Assembly (NCBI GenBank): GCA_023429565.1
Contig: JAEZDJ010000055.1
Span: forward strand, 1-26,340
Length of the DNA stretch: 26,340 nucleotides
Direction of reading: 5' to 3'
From: Actinomycetes bacterium
Lineage (GTDB): Bacteria; Actinomycetota; Coriobacteriia; Coriobacteriales; Eggerthellaceae
A program made the translations under genes and the position numbers. Numbering within the stretch: the stretch's first letter is position 1; the number at the start of each line of letters is the position of its first letter. Shown piece by piece: positions 7,710 through 14,352 of the stretch. Under the pieces are notes generated by a model. It saw only the letters and a list, made by a program, of their open reading frames with translations. It did no database searches and was not told the origin of the DNA.

Positions 7710-8925
7710 GGAGGCGCTGATTAACCCGGCGCGGCGTCCAACGGGCCCGCTTCCCGCTGAATCGGATTCAGGAACCGCAGGCGCGCCACGGGCACGCCTG
7801 CGGTTCCTGAGCCCATCCAGCAAGAGAAGGATTCGTCCGGTCGATGGCCCCGCTTTAGTCAGCGCTTCCCAAGCACCCCGGGATATCCGGGGGATATCTG
7901 CCCTTCGAAAGGGAATTGAGCGACGGAATTGGTTTGCGATAGCCCTGCTTGTCGTGGTGTGCGTGTCGATCGCTCTCCTCGCTCTCGCGAATGGCGCCTC
8001 TGACATGAGCGTCGTCGACAGCGCACGGGCCCTGCTTGGGTTCGGCTCGTCCCAGGATGTCATGACGGTGCGTTCCATCCGTCTTCCTCGGGTGGTGTGC
8101 GCCATCGTGTCGGGGGCCGGTTTGGCGCTTGCTGGAGCCGTGCTGCAAAGCGTTTTGGAAAATCCGCTCGCTTCCGCCTCCACCGTTGGCATATCGCAGG
8201 GTGCCGCGTTTGGTGCCACGGTGGCTATTCTGGTGATCATCCCCGCGTATGCAGGACCTTCCACAAATGTGGGGATGGGGACCATCGCCTTGTTTGCCTT
8301 TGCCGGGGCTATGGTCTCAAGTCTGATCGTGCTTCTGTTTTCGCGCATGGGGTTTTCGAGCCCCGAGAGCATCATCCTTGTAGGTGTGGCCCTTTCAGCG
8401 CTGTGGGCGGGAGCGTCCACCATCATCCAGTATTTTTCCGACGACCTCGAGCTGACGAAGGTGATATTTTGGCAGTTCGGCGATCTTGGCCGTGCCACGG
8501 GGGCACAAATCGGTGCAATGTCAGTCATCGGTGTGGCTTGTGCAGTATATTTCTTCGCAAATCGCTGGAATTACAATGCCCTTCAAAATGGCCGTCGGGT
8601 TGCGGGTGGCCTGGGGGTCGATGTGGGACGTACGCGTGTTCTCGGCGTGGTGGTGTCTTCCCTCATGGCCGCTGCTATGGTTTCCTTTGTGGGGCTCATC
8701 AGCTTTATCGGCCTCATCGCTCCGCATATTGCGCGTCGCCTTGTGGGCGACGATTATCGCTTTCTCCTGCCAGCTTCGCTTGTGTTGGGATCTTCCATCA
8801 TGTTGGCAAGCGACTTGGTCGCCCGTATGGTGATCTCTCCGATCATCCTTCCTATTGGAGCAATCACGTCGTTTCTGGGAGCTCCGCTGTTTCTGTATCT
8901 GCTCTATAGGGGGTACAAGCGATGA
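7690..8925 (+). CDS. FecCD-type ABC transporter permease, start uncertain
   Basis: A polytopic permease of the FecCD/BtuC family (iron-siderophore, cobalamin, heme or molybdate importers). Recognisable family segments are RLPRVVCAIVSGAGLALAGA, the ENPLASASTVGISQGAAFGA stretch, GFSSPESIILVGVALSAL and the cytoplasmic coupling loop LIAPHIARRLVGDD. About nine or ten hydrophobic helices fill the protein from residue 79 on. The only ordinary in-frame start before the first helix is ATG 7690, which overlaps the end of fmdE by 20 bases and has no clear ribosome site. It gives 411 residues, with about 75 more than usual at the N-terminus; these have mixed codon use and span a 16-bp hairpin. The true start may therefore be an unusual codon near 7900, or the region may have suffered a frameshift. 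Confidence 0.85.
   Translation: MSGKGSREALINPARRPTGPLPAESDSGTAGAPRARLRFLSPSSKRRIRPVDGPALVSASQAPRDIRGISALRKGIERRNWFAIALLVVVCVSIALLALANGASDMSVVDSARALLGFGSSQDVMTVRSIRLPRVVCAIVSGAGLALAGAVLQSVLENPLASASTVGISQGAAFGATVAILVIIPAYAGPSTNVGMGTIALFAFAGAMVSSLIVLLFSRMGFSSPESIILVGVALSALWAGASTIIQYFSDDLELTKVIFWQFGDLGRATGAQIGAMSVIGVACAVYFFANRWNYNALQNGRRVAGGLGVDVGRTRVLGVVVSSLMAAAMVSFVGLISFIGLIAPHIARRLVGDDYRFLLPASLVLGSSIMLASDLVARMVISPIILPIGAITSFLGAPLFLYLLYRGYKR
7768..7810. repeat. Perfect 16-bp inverted repeat inside the permease leader
   Basis: TCAGGAACCGCAGGCG (7768-7783) and its exact complement (7795-7810) enclose an 11-base loop. No T-run follows, so it is not a classic terminator. It may be an mRNA-processing or attenuation hairpin between fmdE and the permease gene, or a small repetitive element. 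Confidence 0.8.
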
Positions 8926-10199
8926 CGCGGACGCATGGGAAGGACCGGAACGAGGGCATTGGGGAGCAAAGGGGGTCCCGCAGTATGCGGGCAGTCGAGA
9001 CGCTGCCTGTCGTAAGCGGCGCATTCCTGTTTGAAAAGAGTGAGGCGGGGGTTGGGGCGATGCCGCAATTGTTGCTGGGATGCGATTGCTGCGGCGAGGG
9101 GGGCGGTTGCGCGGCGGCCATCGACGACGTGGAAGCGGCCCTTCTTGTCGACAGGGTGTTTCATGCGGCGGCGTCGAAGGATGGATGCGAAAGCCGCAGG
9201 GGACATGGCTCGGGTTGGCACGGCGGGGACGACAGCAGTGCGTTTGATCGGACGGAATATCCTGAAAGGGCTCTCCGCAGCACCTGCGAGCCATCGTCTG
9301 TGTCCCGCAGGCACACCGTTTCCGCGTCGGTCTGTTCGGAGAAGCCCGACTTCGCAAACGATGCGGACTCTCCCCTCGAGGATACAACTCTGGCTCCGCA
9401 GGGGGAAGCGCCCATCGTCGGTGCCACCGTGCTCGCGGCCCAGGGACTGGCCTATCATTATCCATCCTCTGACAAGCTGGTATTTGAGAATGTCAATCTT
9501 GGCGTCGAAACTGGCAGAGTGCTTGCCATTTTGGGAAACAACGGGGCAGGGAAATCCACGCTGCTTGACGTGCTTGCCGGTATGGTGAGGCCCTCATCGG
9601 GCTTTGTCTCGGTTGACGGTCGGCCGCTCCACTCTCTTGGGCGTCGTCAGATTGCCCAACACATCGCCTACGTGACGCAGTGTCAGCGCATTCCTCATCT
9701 GAGCGTATACGACCAGGTTTTGCTGGGCAGGCGACCCCATATAACGTGGACGTTGGCCGACCGTGATCGGGCTGTGGTCGCCGATACCATCGATCGATTG
9801 AACCTCGGATGCTTTTCCGATCGTTTTCTTGACGAGCTTTCTGGCGGAGAACGGCAGAAGGTCTATCTCGCTCGTGCTCTCGCCCAAGAACCCGAGGTGC
9901 TGCTGCTCGATGAGCCGACGAGTGCCCTTGATCCGAAAAATCAGCTGGAAGTGCTCGACGCGATGCGTTCCATAACGCAACGGGGATCGCTCGCGACCGT
10001 GCTTGTCATTCATGACGTGAACCTGGCCTTGCGCTTCTGTGACACGTTCCTGCTCATGCGCGACGGGATGGTCGTCGCTCAGGGAGGACGCGAGGCGGTC
10101 GACAGCGAGACGCTATTCGCAACCTATGGCATTCGGTTTTGCGTCGAGCAGGTTGCCGGCGTGCCCGTCGCCGTTCCTTTGGACGGTCCTGGCCGGTGA
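8922..10199 (+). CDS. ABC transporter ATPase with 170-residue N-terminal extension
   Basis: The C-terminal 255 residues are a FecE/BtuD-type ATPase: Walker A GNNGAGKST (205-213), Q-loop VTQCQR (251-256), signature LSGGE (306-310), Walker B VLLLDEP (326-332) and H364. The start ATG overlaps the permease stop as ATGA, a sign of translational coupling. About 170 residues precede the ATPase domain. They contain seven cysteines (54, 56, 57, 63, 89, 122, 138), including CDCC, and a histidine/glycine patch (95-101). Third codon positions there are strongly G/C, so this part looks genuinely translated. I do not recognise it as a known domain; a metal-sensing or metal-binding role is only a guess. A GTG near 9430 could make a standard-length ATPase. 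Partners are the upstream permease and the lipoprotein at 11269-12429. Confidence 0.88.
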   Translation: MTRTHGKDRNEGIGEQRGSRSMRAVETLPVVSGAFLFEKSEAGVGAMPQLLLGCDCCGEGGGCAAAIDDVEAALLVDRVFHAAASKDGCESRRGHGSGWHGGDDSSAFDRTEYPERALRSTCEPSSVSRRHTVSASVCSEKPDFANDADSPLEDTTLAPQGEAPIVGATVLAAQGLAYHYPSSDKLVFENVNLGVETGRVLAILGNNGAGKSTLLDVLAGMVRPSSGFVSVDGRPLHSLGRRQIAQHIAYVTQCQRIPHLSVYDQVLLGRRPHITWTLADRDRAVVADTIDRLNLGCFSDRFLDELSGGERQKVYLARALAQEPEVLLLDEPTSALDPKNQLEVLDAMRSITQRGSLATVLVIHDVNLALRFCDTFLLMRDGMVVAQGGREAVDSETLFATYGIRFCVEQVAGVPVAVPLDGPGR

Positions 10200-10262
10200 G
10201 GTGAGGGTGGCTCTCGTGCGTTGCCGTGCGGTCGAAGCGGGGTTGCCCCAGCGTCGGTGAGA

Positions 10263-10310
10263 CACCTCATGCGTCGCCCGAGTTCTTTTGCTCGGACGAC
10301 GCATGAGGTG
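10263..10310. terminator. Strong hairpin between convergent operons
   Basis: CACCTCATGCGTCG (10263-10276) pairs perfectly with 10297-10310. Inside it CCGAG (10278-10282) pairs with CTCGG (10291-10295) around an 8-base loop, after one C/A mismatch. It sits between two converging operons and is ideally placed as a two-way terminator, although neither side has a T-run. Confidence 0.6.
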
Positions 10311-10331
10311 GAAGGTGAATCGTGGAGGGCG

Positions 10332-10643
10332 TCAGGCTGTGGCGGAAGCGCTTTTCTGGCTTTGCGCCTTCTTGACGGCAAGCACCACTCCCCAGGCTAT
10401 CAGACCCAGCACGACGACGGAGACGCCCAGCAGCGCGTCATCTGCCATGGCTGTCGGATCTGCCAGCTCGATGAACGGCTCTCCCTCGGCGAGACAGGCG
10501 AATCCATCGACAACCCACATGAGGGCAGCTCCCCCGTACATGAGCGCGAGCGTTCCCAGCCGATACTTCGCGGCCATGGTCGGCATCAGGAAACGGAGCA
10601 TGGTGACGATGATGGCCGCGGCGGCGGTGATGATGAGCGTCAT
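10332..10643 (-). CDS. Small membrane protein of the metal-uptake regulon
   Basis: The 103-residue protein has three predicted membrane helices (about 3-18, 29-46 and 69-90) and a lysine-containing C-terminal tail. Between helices two and three is an acidic stretch (DGFACLAEGEPFIELADPTAMADD) that would face one side of the membrane. I do not recognise the family. Its start lies three bases after the stop of the 129-residue membrane protein, so the two are co-translated and probably form a complex. The operon begins at a promoter with the GTTAC-type element shared with the neighbouring ABC genes, which suggests a part in the same uptake process. Confidence 0.75.
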   Translation of the reverse strand: MTLIITAAAAIIVTMLRFLMPTMAAKYRLGTLALMYGGAALMWVVDGFACLAEGEPFIELADPTAMADDALLGVSVVVLGLIAWGVVLAVKKAQSQKSASATA

Positions 10644-10646
10644 GGT

Positions 10647-11036
10647 CTATGCCCCTTCCCGGCCAAGTGCAGTGCGCAGTGCTGGAATGTGGTCGGCTGC
10701 GAGCACCATGACCACCCAGACCGCCGTCACCAAAACTGCCATGCCAACGCCTACCGTCGACATCTCATGCAGCATGACTGCCGTGTCGGCCGGGTCGGAC
10801 ATGGCGGTGAGAAACGGCGGGTAAAACACGACTTCTCCGTGCCAGATATGCTCAAGAGCCAGCAATAGTGCGCCGCCCCAGAGCATGGTGGTCAGCCAGG
10901 AAAGCTTCACTTTCCAAGAGAACCTACCATCTTCTGAAACGGCGGGAGTTCCTTCTGCCTCTTCCTGTGTCTCAACGCGGCGCTTGATGATGGTTGCGAT
11001 GATGGCCTCGCCGGTTGGAACGAGAAAACAAGCCAT
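10647..11036 (-). CDS. Small membrane protein with EHIWHGE and LHEM motifs
   Basis: The 129-residue protein starts MACFLVPTGEAI, has an acidic loop (21-39) and two clear membrane helices (about 46-62 and 94-113). The segment between them holds H63, H66, E68, H90 and E91, placed near the membrane surface like possible metal ligands. An AAAGGAG ribosome site precedes the ATG. I cannot name the family with confidence; the impression that related pairs occur beside metal transporters in other anaerobes is from memory only. With the 103-residue protein it may form a membrane module that modifies or assists the FecCD-type importer, or a separate small transporter. Confidence 0.75.
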   Translation of the reverse strand: MACFLVPTGEAIIATIIKRRVETQEEAEGTPAVSEDGRFSWKVKLSWLTTMLWGGALLLALEHIWHGEVVFYPPFLTAMSDPADTAVMLHEMSTVGVGMAVLVTAVWVVMVLAADHIPALRTALGREGA

Positions 11037-11100
11037 TCCGGACTCCTTTCTCTGTCATCGGCTGCCCCTTGCAGCCTTGTGGTTGCATCATACACCTGAA

Positions 11101-11127
11101 ATGTTACGAAATAAAGAAGCGTAACAA
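11101..11127 (-). promoter_or_regulatory. ATGTTAC-N13-GTAACAA inverted element, small-membrane operon
   Basis: ATGTTAC (11101-11107) and GTAACAA (11121-11127) form an inverted repeat with a 13-base spacer, 65 bases upstream of the 129-residue gene start. Spacing and core match the two direct-repeat elements at 7104 and 12471. Confidence 0.65.
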
Positions 11128-11190
11128 ATACTTTGCAGAGGGCAGTGTGATGGGGTTGCGGCAGCGACTCCATTCACCGACCGTGGCCAT

Positions 11191-11225
11191 GGCGGGCAGG
11201 GGAGCGAAAAGGTTCCCTGCCCGCC
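11191..11225 (-). terminator. Hairpin after the substrate-binding-protein gene
   Basis: GGCGGGCAGGG (11191-11201) pairs perfectly with CCCTGCCCGCC (11215-11225) around a 13-base loop, 44 bases past the stop of the minus-strand lipoprotein gene. No T-run follows. It probably separates that gene from the operator of the small-membrane operon. Confidence 0.5.
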
Positions 11226-11268
11226 CGAGAAGGTCTTGGAGGCCGTTCGATCGGCAGGGGTCCGCTTC

Positions 11269-12429
11269 TTACACGGACCTGCTGGCGAGGTCAACCTGCT
11301 TGAACTCGTAGCCTTCGGCTTCTAGGTCGGCAGAGAGCTTTTTACCCAGGAAAAACTCGGTGATCTCGTCGAGCTTGTCCGTTGGGTTGACATCTTCGAA
11401 TCGATCAGGGTAGGCGATGGCCCCAACCTGATAGCAGTTTGCGAGGGCCAACTCGATGTTCGTGGCGTAGAAGCGGTACGATATGAGCGTATGGACGTTT
11501 TGTTCTTGCACGGCCTTGAGCTCGGCGAAGTAGGCCGGATTGGCGTCGTAGTCCTCTTTGACGAGGGGGAGGTTGCCGCTTTCGACGAAGATGCAATCAG
11601 GTTGGGCGGCAGCGACTTTTTCAAGATCGATGTCAAACGCCCCACGTGCGCCCTCGACGTCAGCGATATTGGTGGTGTTCGTCTCAGCGAAGGGGGGAAA
11701 CTGCGCCTCGGTGCCAGCAAACCCATGTCCTCCGCGAAAGCTGATGCCCGCTGCGTAGGCAGTTACCTTGTCGTCGTCGGCGATGTTGGACGTGCGCCGC
11801 GCAAGGTCGCTTTGAATGCCTTGCATGTATGAGATGATCTCGTCTGCGCGAGAGCTCTTGTCGACGACGCTGCCAACAAGTTCGACGTTGTCGTAGAACA
11901 CTTGGTCGAACACGACATCGCTCAGGGTCAGGCAGAGCACCGGGACGCCCGTCTTCTCCTGGAGGGAATTCGCCGCGTCCTGGTCAATGCTGGCGAAGAT
12001 GACCTGAGGTGCCGTATGCATGATGGCCTCCTCGTTAGGGGTGACGCCCTTCGAACCGCCATCGCCGATGACGGGAAGGTTTTCGAACGTGTCATGGTAG
12101 ACATGTCGATAGCTGCACGTGACATTGTCCTCAAGTTCAGATTGCTCAACGCCCACGACCAAGTCGGTCGCCTCAAGATAGGAGATCAGGCGCAGCGAGC
12201 TTGAACCGATGCCGATGATCCTCTCGACGTTGGCGGGCACTTCGACGCTTCGTCCAACCATGTCGGTCACTGTCACCGTTGCGGCATGGTCCATCGCGGA
12301 CTCGCCGTTGCCTTGCGTTGCCTGCGATGCGCATCCTGCAAGTGCCCCGAAGCAGAGCGCCATCCCAAAGGCTATCGCGAGCAGGCGCGACAGAAAGAAC
12401 TTGGACGCGGGCATAGTTCGTGTTCTCAT
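11269..12429 (-). CDS. ABC transporter substrate-binding lipoprotein (BtuF/FecB-like)
   Basis: The 386-residue protein has a lipoprotein signal: basic start, hydrophobic run and lipobox LAGC, with C33 as the lipidated residue. Next comes VTVTDMVGRSVEVPANVERIIGIG, the standard opening of the periplasmic-binding fold of FecB/BtuF/MolA proteins, and later the APQVIFASI and QPDCIFVESG strands. It should capture the substrate outside the membrane and hand it to the FecCD permease and ATPase encoded 1-4 kb away; no other permease is nearby. The substrate is unknown; heme, siderophore, corrinoid, nickel chelate and molybdate are all bound by members of this fold. I chose ATG 12429 (second of ATGATG) because AAGGAGG is then well spaced; 12432 is nearly as good. 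Confidence 0.9.
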   Translation of the reverse strand: MRTRTMPASKFFLSRLLAIAFGMALCFGALAGCASQATQGNGESAMDHAATVTVTDMVGRSVEVPANVERIIGIGSSSLRLISYLEATDLVVGVEQSELEDNVTCSYRHVYHDTFENLPVIGDGGSKGVTPNEEAIMHTAPQVIFASIDQDAANSLQEKTGVPVLCLTLSDVVFDQVFYDNVELVGSVVDKSSRADEIISYMQGIQSDLARRTSNIADDDKVTAYAAGISFRGGHGFAGTEAQFPPFAETNTTNIADVEGARGAFDIDLEKVAAAQPDCIFVESGNLPLVKEDYDANPAYFAELKAVQEQNVHTLISYRFYATNIELALANCYQVGAIAYPDRFEDVNPTDKLDEITEFFLGKKLSADLEAEGYEFKQVDLASRSV

Positions 12430-12470
12430 CATTTCCTCCTTGAAGCGAGTGACGTCTTGTCGCTTAGATA

Positions 12471-12497
12471 GTAACACGATTTTTTAATTCGTAACAC
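12471..12497 (-). promoter_or_regulatory. GTGTTAC-N13-GTGTTAC element, binding-protein gene
   Basis: Read on the minus strand, two GTGTTAC heptamers (12491-12497 and 12471-12477) are spaced by 13 bases. Flanks also match the 7104 element (GTGTTACGAAT first, GTGTTACTAT second). It lies about 40 bases before the lipoprotein start and is probably its operator/promoter. Confidence 0.7.
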
Positions 12498-12564
12498 AAT
12501 AGAGATCGCTTTGCGGCGAACGGGAACTTTGGGGGTCGGCCCCGTTCCTGATGGCGGCAGGCAT

Positions 12565-12592
12565 TTGCTTCTTCATGAGAGAGTGCTACAAT
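12565..12592 (+). promoter_or_regulatory. Promoter of tsaC
   Basis: TTGCTT (12565-12570) and TACAAT (12587-12592) are separated by 16 bases, about 110 bases ahead of the chosen tsaC start. The resulting leader is fairly long, with no obvious structure. Confidence 0.5.
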
Positions 12593-12700
12593 GCTACCCC
12601 CGCCACCGCGAGGCGGTTGTATGTGGATTGCGATAAGGCGTGGCCGAAAGCGGATGCGCAGCGGATGCCGTCGATGGTCTCGCAAAGAGGTAGCATCACC

Positions 12701-13309
12701 ATGCCTAAAAGAGCGAAAACGACGAACGAAACGGCTGCGGCGCTGTTGCGTGGCGAGCCGGCCATCTTTCCCACGGAAACGGTCTATGGCCTGGGAGTGG
12801 CTGTCGGGGCTGCCGACAGCCCGGAAATCCTTTATGACATAAAGGAACGAGACCATGGCAAGCCCATTGCCTGGCTCATTGCCGACCAGGACGATCTCGA
12901 CCGGTACGGCAAGCTCGTTCCTGACTTTGCGCGAGCGCTTGCGCGCACGTTCTGGCCGGGGCCTCTGACGCTCATCGTCCGGGCAGGCGATGCGGTTCCT
13001 CCGGCATTCCGTTCGGCTGAGGGAACGATCGGCCTGCGCATGCCCGACAACGACTGTGCTCTTGAGCTCATCCGGGCTGTGGGCAAGCCGTTGGCCACCA
13101 CGTCGGCAAACCGATCAGGCGGCAAGGCCCCGCACTCCTTCGAGGCCCTCGATCCTGTCCTGACGGGGCGGGTCGCGACGATGCTCAAAGACGTCGACGA
13201 CAAAGACAAAAGCGGCGTGGCATCCACCATCATCGACTGCACGGCAGAACATCCCGTCATGGTGCGGGAGGGCGCCATTTCCATTTCCGACATCCAAGCG
13301 TTATCGTAA
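12701..13309 (+). CDS. tsaC: Threonylcarbamoyl-AMP synthase (Sua5/YciO/YrdC family)
   Basis: This enzyme makes threonylcarbamoyl-AMP from threonine, bicarbonate and ATP, the first step of the t6A37 modification of ANN-decoding tRNAs. The 202-residue protein has the family core: PAIFPTETVYGLG near residue 20, KPIAWLIAD, FWPGPLTLIV, and the C-terminal KPLATTSANRSGG. Its length fits the short TsaC type without the extra Sua5 domain. ATG 12701 was chosen because AAAGAGG lies ten bases upstream; an in-frame ATG at 12665 lacks one. In Bacillus a Sua5 gene also lies upstream of rpiB, glyA, upp and the atp operon, so this position is conserved. Confidence 0.93.
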   Translation: MPKRAKTTNETAAALLRGEPAIFPTETVYGLGVAVGAADSPEILYDIKERDHGKPIAWLIADQDDLDRYGKLVPDFARALARTFWPGPLTLIVRAGDAVPPAFRSAEGTIGLRMPDNDCALELIRAVGKPLATTSANRSGGKAPHSFEALDPVLTGRVATMLKDVDDKDKSGVASTIIDCTAEHPVMVREGAISISDIQALS

Positions 13310-13335
13310 AGCCTCGTCCTTCCCCTTCCGTCCGG

Positions 13336-13341
13336 TATAAT
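13336..13341 (+). promoter_or_regulatory. -10 element before the hydrolase gene
   Basis: A perfect TATAAT lies in the gap after tsaC, 33 bases before the hydrolase ATG. The -35 is weak, so this is a likely but not certain internal promoter for hydrolase-glpK. Confidence 0.45.
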
Positions 13342-13374
13342 GGAGGGCATCATCATGCTCTGGGAGGGGTATTT

Positions 13375-14352
13375 ATGACTTCATCTGATTCTGCTTCGGC
13401 AGTCGGTTTTCTATCTCACGACGGGAAGAGCCAGATCCGCGGGCTCGTTTGGCAGCCGATCCGCTCGGCTGGCTCGCGTGACGCGTTTCCTCGAGGCATC
13501 GTCCAGATCGTGCATGGCATGTCCGAGTATGTGGGCCGCTATGACGATTTTGCCCGGTTCCTTGCCGGGCGCGGCTTTGTCGTGTGCGGCACCGACCATA
13601 TCGGGCACGGAAAGAGCGTGGCCGCCCTTGAGGAACTGGGGCACATGCCGTCGCGGGGGAGCAAGGACGTGCTCGTCGAGGACGTCCATCAGCTTCGTCT
13701 GACGGTCGCGGCGCGCTATTCCCGCCAGACTCCCTATATCCTGTTCGGCCATTCCATGGGAAGCTTCATAGTGCGGTCCTACCTCACCCGTTATGGGGAA
13801 GGGGTCTCTGCCGCCGTTCTCTCCGGCACGGGACAGCCGCCTTTCCTCATGTCGAAAGCGGGCAATCTGATGGCCCGCCGCATCGCCGCATTCAAGGGCG
13901 ACGACTATCGCAGCACGTTTTTGGACGGACTTGGCGCAGGCGCGTTTGCAAAGAAGATTCCCGATGCCCGCACCCCCTTCGACTGGATATCTGCCGATCC
14001 CCAGGTCGTCGATTCGTATGTTGCCGACGAGCAATGCGGCACGATGTTCTCGGCGGGAGCGTACGCGACGCTGACCGAGCTGACGGCGGAAGTCGTCTCG
14101 CGCAGGCGTGCTTCGAAGATTCCTCACGACCTGCCGTTGCTGTTCGTGTCCGGCGCCGACGATCCGGTGGGGGACTATGGCAAGGGCGTGCATGAGGCCG
14201 CCGAGCTCATGCGTCGCGCCGGGGTGGAGCGGGTGGATGAGATAATCTATCCGGGCATGCGGCATGAGATACTCAACGAGCCGGGCCGCATGCAGGTCTA
14301 TACTGATGTTTCTCACTGGATAGAGGAGCACGCATGCCGGGCTACATCATAG
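13375..14352 (+). CDS. Alpha/beta hydrolase, monoacylglycerol lipase/lysophospholipase type
   Basis: The 325-residue protein belongs to the serine-aminopeptidase-like/lysophospholipase group of alpha/beta hydrolases. The nucleophile elbow GHSMGS places Ser at 127, the acid is probably D262 or D263 (SGADDPVGD), and the histidine is H297 (GMRHEILNE). The early motif QIVHGMSEYVGRYDDFARFL and the GTDHIGHGKS loop are typical of monoacylglycerol lipases. There is no signal peptide, so it should act in the cytoplasm. Its end overlaps the start of glpK by 19 bases. That suggests it frees glycerol from mono- or lysoglycerides for the kinase; this is inference from context. A GGGAGGGG ribosome site precedes the ATG. 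Confidence 0.88.
   Translation: MTSSDSASAVGFLSHDGKSQIRGLVWQPIRSAGSRDAFPRGIVQIVHGMSEYVGRYDDFARFLAGRGFVVCGTDHIGHGKSVAALEELGHMPSRGSKDVLVEDVHQLRLTVAARYSRQTPYILFGHSMGSFIVRSYLTRYGEGVSAAVLSGTGQPPFLMSKAGNLMARRIAAFKGDDYRSTFLDGLGAGAFAKKIPDARTPFDWISADPQVVDSYVADEQCGTMFSAGAYATLTELTAEVVSRRRASKIPHDLPLLFVSGADDPVGDYGKGVHEAAELMRRAGVERVDEIIYPGMRHEILNEPGRMQVYTDVSHWIEEHACRATS

Noticed and set aside
7596..8528. A 310-codon minus-strand frame opposite the permease
   Set aside because: The plus-strand permease has clear FecCD motifs and membrane helices; the antisense frame is low-complexity Ala/Arg/Thr.
8904..9465. Minus-strand frames opposite the ATPase N-terminal extension, considered as an alternative gene
   Set aside because: The plus frame has strong G/C third positions, continues without a break into the ATPase domain and starts with an ATGA overlap. 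The minus frames have no motif.
12518..12547. GAACGGG/CCCGTTC hairpin considered as a terminator or riboswitch before tsaC
   Set aside because: It is only 7 bp, lies upstream of the predicted tsaC promoter between divergent genes, and has no T-run or known riboswitch pattern.
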